The translations under genes were made by a program, and so were the position numbers. Of a DNA stretch of 64,000 bases, positions 58,116-64,000 are shown piece by piece; the first letter of the stretch is position 1; every line of letters begins with the position of its first letter. Origin of the DNA: Allodiplogaster sudhausi (Eukaryota > Nematoda > Chromadorea > Rhabditida > Diplogasteridae); NCBI GenBank assembly GCA_945643635.1, contig CALZFC010000251.1, positions 3,252,501 to 3,316,500 on the forward strand. Direction: 5' to 3'. The notes beneath the pieces are model-generated. The model worked only from the letters and a program-made list of their open reading frames with translations. It was not told the DNA's origin and did no database searches.

Positions 58116-58738
58116 AGCCGCGCGATTAATCTTACGTTCTGTCAATGACATATCGTCGACAGACAGTCACGACCGTTTTTGGTCATGACCACGTCGAGGA
58201 CAGGTCGTGACCAGGTCATGACCATGGTCATGAACACGGTCATGACCATTCTTTGCATTTCCCAAGGTTAGAATGGCGCGAATGCCATCTGGATTAATGC
58301 CTAATGGATTAATTTTTCTTTCTTGCACGCACATTCCCATTAAGGATTCAGCCGTGCTTTTAATCTTGATTAAAGTGGTGCTAGTTTCATAAAAAAAAAT
58401 GATGAACGTTTCAGCAAAAGTTGCTTTAGGTTTTGGAGTGAAAGATGATACAACTTTTCATTCTTTTTCTTTTAACAAGGGAGTCTTCGGAGCAGCTTTT
58501 TTCGGAGCAGCTTTGGTCATGACCATGGGTGGCGGCCGAGTGGACATGACCACCAAATTAATACTCTGCGGTCTTGACCGTGTCAATGACACATGCTGGA
58601 CAGGTCGTAACCCATGTGTATTAAGATACGCGGATTTGTTTTCTGTCATTGACCGGTGTCAATGACATACAATTTGGTCATGACTGTGTGTCGACGACAT
58701 GTCATTGACACAAAGTAAGATTAATCGCGCATCTGGCT
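58116..58738. mobile_element. MITE-like element with ~60-bp inverted ends and GGTCATGACC palindromes
   Basis: Left end AGCCGCGCGATTAATCTTAC; right end reversed AGCCAGATGCGCGATTAATC. The match continues through TGTCAATGACATATCGTCGA (left) and TGTCAATGACATGTCGTCGA (right). The self-complementary decamer GGTCATGACC and close variants (for example GGTCATGACT, GGTCGTGACC) occur repeatedly near both ends. ACC flanks both sides (58113-58115, 58739-58741), a possible 3-bp target duplication. No transposase ORF. Confidence 0.8.
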
Positions 58739-58746
58739 ACCTATCG

Positions 58747-58860
58747 ATCCTCAAATCATTCGAGAGTCTTATATGAACCAGTCGCTTCTCAAAACCATGT
58801 TTACCAAACCTTTAAGGAGATTTCAGACGCTCTCTAAAAATAAAATATTTATTTACGGAT
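58747..58860 (+). pseudogene. Repeated terminal exon, copy 3
   Basis: YMNQSLLKTMF is recognisable, with missing codons where copies 1-2 have ITMSEN. It is followed by the same TGGAATAAATAAATAAATAAG-type flank. Starts directly after the MITE-like element. Confidence 0.4.
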
Positions 58861-58980
58861 ATCGGTCATAAAGGCATAGCTTCCTTTTAATTTATGGAAT
58901 AAATAAATAAATAAGTAAAAAAGTAACAGATAATATTTTATTATTTAAGAAAACATTTCTGTAAAGAATTTTCTTCACTA

Positions 58981-59390
58981 CCGTATTTGCTCTATTAGTA
59001 CCCCCCCCCTCTAATAGTACCCCCCCCCTCTCAAAATGCCATTGAAAAATAGAACCCCTCCCTCTAGTAGAACCACCCCTCCAATAGTGCCCCCCCCCTA
59101 ACAGCCTCATATCTCAGCCCGAGACGTACCTCGAATGGATCCTGGAGGCATGGGATGCTCTCACCAATGAACTGATTGCAAATTCATTCAAAATATGTGG
59201 TAAAATGGATATTCCAATGGTGATTCCTATGAATTCGAGCTATGATTCTTCGTTTTTTGAGAAGAAAATGTTGTTATCAAACTTTTAGTGTCTCACATTG
59301 AAAAATAGTACCCCTCCCTCTAATAGTACCCCTCCTCCGCAAGGGTATTGAAACATAGAACCCCCGGGGGTACAAATAGAGAAAATACGG
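58981..59390. mobile_element. C-rich MITE with TA target duplication
   Basis: Inverted ends of 25 bases with two mismatches (left CCGTATTTGCTCTATTAGTA, right reversed CCGTATTTTCTCTATTTGTA, each then CCCCC). They are flanked by TA at 58979-58980 and 59391-59392. Internal CTCTAATAGTACCCC-type repeats occur near both ends. The TA duplication suggests a Tc1/mariner-like mobiliser; no transposase is encoded. Confidence 0.8.
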
Positions 59391-59550
59391 TATATTCATA
59401 ATTCGACCTACATCTACTCACGAATGAGCGAATTCATCGCATTTTCAGATACATTTATCAATTTAAAAAATTCAGCTGAATTCAAGAATAAAGAAATTTT
59501 TTACTTTATTCTTTGCGATCGTTTAGTAAATTCTTTCATCCGCTGTCTCT

Positions 59551-59654
59551 CTAGTTATCTCTATCTCTATAAAGGTAGATCTCGCTGGTGTCGAGATGAT
59601 TCGGTGTGTCATCCGAGCGGAAGCCGAGGCGCAGCTGCCCCACTTCGTCTTCCA
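59551..59654 (-). pseudogene. Repeated minus-strand terminal exon, copy 3
   Basis: After acceptor TTTTATAAG: EDEVGQLRLGFRSDDTPNHL, then DTSEIYLYRDRDN and stop at 59551. The tail has diverged through a CTATCT-type repeat. It needs one base from the previous exon. On the minus strand the block at 59970-60045 (NNMPVHIEQAEVAGPR, donor GTCAGG) ends in the matching phase and could be that exon. Confidence 0.5.
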
Positions 59655-59947
59655 CTTATAAAAATATTCATTTAGTAAAATACTAAGTTTTGAAAATTTC
59701 ATGTAATTAAATAATTCAGATGAATTCTACAACAAAGGGATTTTTTAACTCTATTTTTGTGATCCTTTAGTAAATTCTTAAGACAAACGATACAGCTAAT
59801 CAATGTGATCACCACCGGCATAAAAATAAAATATTCCAGTCATAGCAAAAAAACTTCTTTAGATTTTGTTCTCTCACTTCTTCTTTCTTGATAAGGCTCA
59901 ATGTATGGTTGCAATAAAGTTTTTTTAAACATGGTTATACTTTTTAG

Positions 59948-60057
59948 AAAGCGTAACATTGAAAGAATCGAAGAATCTCCTGACCTCTAGGCCCCGCTAC
60001 CTCGGCCTGCTCAATGTGCACAGGCATATTGTTAGGAGGCGGTCGAATTCATGGCGG
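59948..60057 (+). CDS. Possible isolated exon
   Basis: Bounded by an acceptor (ATACTTTTTAG) and a donor (GTGAGG) with an open frame SVTLKESKNLLTSRPRYLGL then LNVHRHIVRRRSNSWR. The opposite strand is also open over the same bases (see 59551-59654), so the coding strand is undecided. No neighbouring exons identified. Confidence 0.3.
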
Positions 60058-60239
60058 GTGAGGTTATTTAATTTATTTTTACGAAAAATTTATTTTATTT
60101 TATTTTTAAGAAGAAGCGGGTAATGATAAGAATGCATATCTTTTTGTCTTGAAAAATAAACTGTATAATTTGTCACCCGGTCCTCATAAAAGAACGTTAA
60201 TTAAACTCTAACTTGAATGCCGGCCGAGGCTGAGGCGTA

Positions 60240-60395
60240 TTGCTCCTGGCATGGGCTGTAGAAAGAGAGAGAGCGAGATAGAGAGAGAGAGAGAGATGGA
60301 GAGAGAGAGAAAGAGAGAAAGAGAGAAATAGAGAAATAGAGAGAGAAAGAGAAAAAGAGAGAAAGAGAAAAAGAGAGAAATAGAAAGGGAGAGAG
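60240..60395. repeat. (GA)n / GAAA microsatellite
   Basis: Imperfect purine run. It creates Leu/Ser/Phe ORFs on the minus strand. Confidence 0.9.
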
Positions 60396-60554
60396 TTCAC
60401 TATGATGCCAAGTTTTCATAGGTGATTACAATTTAGTTATTTTCTTGTCATCATGGAGAACCGTTGGTTTTGTGCGCACTCAAAATTGTTTAAACAGGCA
60501 TACTTTACCGATTCTGGTTAATGAAAATGAAATAGTTCGAAAATGAGTGCGTAC

Positions 60555-60645
60555 GTTGGCTGCGGCAGCCGGAAGGTGGCCTTCTCGCGTGGATCGCCCA
60601 GACTGTGGAAGACGGGCGTCGTGAAGCGAGGGTCCGCGTTGTCAT
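60555..60645 (-). pseudogene. Exon-like block DNADPRFTTPVF
   Basis: The minus strand reads DNADPRFTTPVFHSLGDPRE then KATFRLPQPT up to a GTACGC donor. Decayed relatives at about 55930-56010 and 53925-53960 contain stops or indels. It may be an upstream exon of the FRSDDTPNHL family, given the shared strand and repeated association; unproven. Confidence 0.4.
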
Positions 60646-60659
60646 GAACATGTTCATTC

Positions 60660-61714
60660 TTTATTTATTTATACTATTCAGTCTATTAATAATAATGTGA
60701 ATACATTAGAAGACATATTCTCGACTGACGAGAAACACGAAGAGAAAAACTTAGGAGATTGTTTATTACATCATAGAATTTGGCGCCCATTTATATTCTT
60801 TAATCCTTTATTTATTAATACTTAATATTACATTATGTATAGTAAGTTAATTAGTTATTCTATTCTAAATATGCATATAGTACATAGTATGGAAACATAT
60901 TTCATTCAATTCATTTAATGTTATTTATTCGGGCACATTGCTTTTATAGAACTTAAGTAAAGCGCAGATTGAAGTCAGCAAATGCGGTTGGGTATTCCAG
61001 GAAAATATTCAGCTGGTCTGATTGAAAACCACCGTTCTTATCGTGTGCTAATCCTTTTAACATTAAATACCTTCTTCATGTTCCAATTTCACTATCAGAG
61101 TAGGTGGCTGTGCACCTTATTGTCGTTAGCTATTCTTATTTTCAGCAAAATTAGAATATCAAACTGTCAGAAATCTTTGAAATTGATCCTAATTCAGAAT
61201 AAATCTTATGTACGCAAAACAAATTGTTGGACACAAACATTGTTTCGGTGCAAAACTAAAACAATAATGTTAGATAAATCATACAATGAAAATATTGTTT
61301 CAGTTTTTTCATATATTATTTTTATTTAAAGGAGCAGTTCGATTTGTGTATGTTTGTAGACACATATTTAGATACATATCTATGTAGGTCGAAGTGCGTA
61401 TGAGCAGAAAATGAAGGAAATCTTACAGAAATTACTTCTTTAATAATAAAATTTTTTTCCATATATCGTTTATGCAATTCAATTAAACTACATTAACTTA
61501 TTTTTTTATATAGTATGCATATTATTTAGTTCATTTTATTGAACATCGTTTATTCAGATTATTTGATTGTTTATAATGTGAAAAAAACACTCCCAATGCA
61601 ACAAAGAAAACTTGATTTCCACGAAGATATTCAGTTGGTCTGACTGAAAACCACCATTCTCATCGCGCGCTAATAGTTTTTCTTCATATTGAATCGTCTT
61701 GTATCTTCAACCAA

Positions 61715-61764
<50 letters not shown>

Positions 61765-62690
61765 ATGTATTTCCTTGCAATTAAATAATAGATTGAATTC
61801 TGCAATGAATTGATTTTCAACTTTATATGTATTACCACTGCTCAAGTAACTATCTGAAAAGCTTAAACGATTATCTATGAATACATTAAAATCATTATTA
61901 CAATAAGCATTGAAGTAAATGATTGATTTTATCCTGCTGAGCCTTCTGAATCTTAGCCCGATTGAATGAATCTCGAACTGAGGGCAGCCAGCATGTAAAA
62001 ACATGAGATTAAATAAGAACTAGACCTAAAAGTTATCACAGGGATGTTATTCAATGCAAATAAAATAAAATACCCATAAATACTCACATAAGATCAAAGA
62101 AATAAATTATTTTGTTCAGCAAGCCTAAATTTGCAAACGGGTAATTTGAGTTATTGATTTTTTTTTCTCGATCAATAGTGGATCAATGGAACCAATATTA
62201 TGCTAGTTTAAGTGTGATCCTATACAGAAGCGATCCTGAAAATTTCATAAACTTTCCTTCACTTTGAAGAAAAATATGCATGAAAAACCAAAATATACAC
62301 TTTTATTGCACGCTACTGTATGTACCTTGCGACTCGCCTTGCAATAGAGAACCTTGCTTTTCTGTCTGTCTAAAATATCTCCACGTGTTGAAGTTAAAAA
62401 AGACGCTATCACCAAGCTCATTTGTTGCTTGCTGGCAGGCGCTTTATAACAATGGAGGGCAGGAATTTTCCTGCAAAATTGATAATCTGATTCCACTTCT
62501 ATTGAAAAAGGCCTTTTAAAGGGCATCAGTTTAGAGAGTTACATATGTTTATAAATTGTTTTCTGGGCTTTATTTCTTTTTCATTCCGAAAACATAGTCC
62601 ACATCTTCTTGTATTTTTTTTAATAAAAAAGAAGTTACTTGATTGGCGACAGGCGCTTTTGAATGAGCGCGTTTTCTAATAATGGCGAGC
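60660..62690. other. AT-rich decayed repeats, no gene seen
   Basis: Two more copies of the ATATTCAGCTGGTCTGATTG block (60995, 61627) and a (CT)n tract at 61717-61762. Blocks at 62310-62520 recur at 63250-63410 (ATCGCCACTTGTTGAAGTC, GGCAGGCGCTTT). ORFs are not shared between copies. Confidence 0.5.
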
Positions 62691-62739
62691 AGACATTTGA
62701 AGAACCGCTTCCTCTCTGCCTTTCTGTTTTCATCATCGA

Positions 62740-63054
62740 CATAGTCGCCGATGACATCCTATCTGGATTCTGGGATGGAAGTGGCCACCGCAGCGGAGGC
62801 AGCGGCGGAAGGCGGACACGGGCACCGAAAATTGTTAGAGGAGCATCGGCTCGCCCAACAGGCCGGACACGAATTGAAGAGAGTTCTGGCAGGACCGGGC
62901 TTGGATGCGGCGTCTGCTATGTGGACAACGGAGTGGTTGAGGTACTTCTTCATGGGCCCGGAAGTATCTTGAAGAACCTCGGAACCCATGAAGCACTATG
63001 TTTGAGAATTCTCAGTAATGCCAAAAATTTAAGGATTTTTAAGAAGCTCGCTTA
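62740..63054 (+). pseudogene. Repeated terminal exon, copy 4, with longer 5' part
   Basis: The end (RILSNAKNLRIFKKLA, TAA at 63052) and the flank ATGATATAAATAAAAAGTAA align with copies 1-3. Upstream sequence is GC-rich and open in all three plus frames for up to 200 bases, one of them reading RLAQQAGHELKRVLAGPGLD. The correct frame is not determined. Confidence 0.35.
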
Positions 63055-64000
63055 AAAAATTACATTTATTGTTCACGAAAGCAAAGTTTCCTTTTAATTT
63101 ATGATATAAATAAAAAGTAAAAAATTATAGAGAAATTATTTTCGTTATTATATGTACATACGAAAATCAGCGACTTCATCTCTTTTTTTCAGTTATTTGC
63201 TTGCAATTAAATAATATGGTGAATTCTGCAATGAAGTTATTTTCAACTTTATACATACTTTGTGAGTCTACTTTTGCGATAGAGGACCTTGCTTTTTTTG
63301 TCATTCTAAAATATCGCCACTTGTTGAAGTCAAAAATGCGCTATTACCAAGCTCGTTTGTTGCTTGATGGCAGGCGCTTTTGAGTGCGCGCGGTTTATAA
63401 TAATGAGGGCAGGCATTCCAGAATGTCATGTCATGGATATAACTTGTTTTAGGGGGGAAAACTTATATATTTCTGCTGCCCATTTAGGATTTTTGTCGTA
63501 AAGGAGCAACATAAATAAATAATATATGTATTTACAATATATTCGCGTTCGTGCATTCTTAATCATGGATGAAAAAATTCCATCAGCCGGAAGGGCGGCA
63601 ACCGCATTTATAAAGCTTAGTGACAGCTTCCGTAAACATCCTTTTAGCTTTGTTAGCTGAATTTGAATTAGCCAAAGATCGGCAGAGAACTCTCTCCCTC
63701 CTCGGATTCCGCAACAGTCGTCATATTTCTTTTAATGAAAAACTCTCCTTGCCAATCAATAGTCAATCGCGAGAGAGGAAGAATTGATGGCTGGTAATAT
63801 TTATAAGAATGTATACCTATTTTCTATTAAGAATTTCCTTTCATATTTAAACATAATCTTGGAATCATTTTTCTCTTCGCTTTCTCGACTAACGAAAAAG
63901 GAGAACAGAAAAAAGAAGAGATTTTTCTTCACTTCATTCGGATTTAGGGTCCGTTTCTATTCTTTAATCACTATCTTTATTTATTAATTCTAAATATTGC
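63055..64000. other. Spacer of decayed repeats
   Basis: Contains a second copy of the 62310-62520 block, GGCAGGCGCTTTTGAGTGCG (63370), and AT-rich sequence to the window end. No gene seen. Confidence 0.5.

Noticed and set aside
58892..59110. 72-residue Gly-rich minus-strand ORF resembling a collagen
   Set aside because: Glycines come from poly-C tracts in the TA-flanked MITE; no Gly-X-Y periodicity.

Overview
The window is nuclear DNA of a nematode. The support is a cuticle collagen (N-terminal membrane segment, RxxR-like site, Gly-X-Y blocks, CPSDCG motif), a major-sperm-protein-domain gene, a Str-type chemoreceptor, short many-exon genes and a nematode-style nicotinic receptor subunit. Species cannot be named from sequence alone. 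(GA)n/(CT)n microsatellites occur throughout and create most of the long low-complexity ORFs.

Layout. 0-15 kb: two inverted copies of a ~1.9 kb segment (1-1915 and 13245-15175), each with an intact first exon of an unrecognised type II membrane protein. Between them lie a lysine-rich single-pass membrane protein fragment (3508-4095), a decayed array of ~1.4-2 kb repeat units (4.9-12.7 kb) and a MITE. 15-20.5 kb: tandem duplication of a Str-type GPCR; the copy at 15098-16643 reads intact over seven exons, the copy at 18345-19824 is dead. 21-36 kb: three paralogues of a second GPCR family, each with a different lesion. Two LINE fragments, one nested in the other in opposite orientation (24.5-27.7 kb), and a four-exon MSP-domain gene (27801-28638) lie among them. 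37.3-50.3 kb: a complete 19-exon alpha-type nicotinic acetylcholine receptor subunit on the minus strand. Its third intron contains an entire eight-exon cuticle collagen gene on the plus strand. 50-64 kb: microsatellite-rich DNA followed by a decayed, multiply duplicated region. That region holds broken collagen exon 1/2 copies, a repeated minus-strand terminal exon (motif FRSDDTPNHL), a repeated plus-strand terminal exon (motif LLKIT.SEN) and two MITE-like elements.

The genes do not form a pathway. The receptor subunit would act at cholinergic synapses, the collagen in cuticle, the MSP-domain protein probably in sperm, and the GPCRs in chemosensation or peptide sensing. The main features are the nested collagen/receptor locus, an unusual pore residue and GC splice donors in the receptor, and the repeated duplication and decay of the GPCR and collagen-fragment clusters. 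No CRISPR array, operon, tRNA or rRNA was seen. All exon models were read by eye from splice signals and phase agreement, without transcript data.
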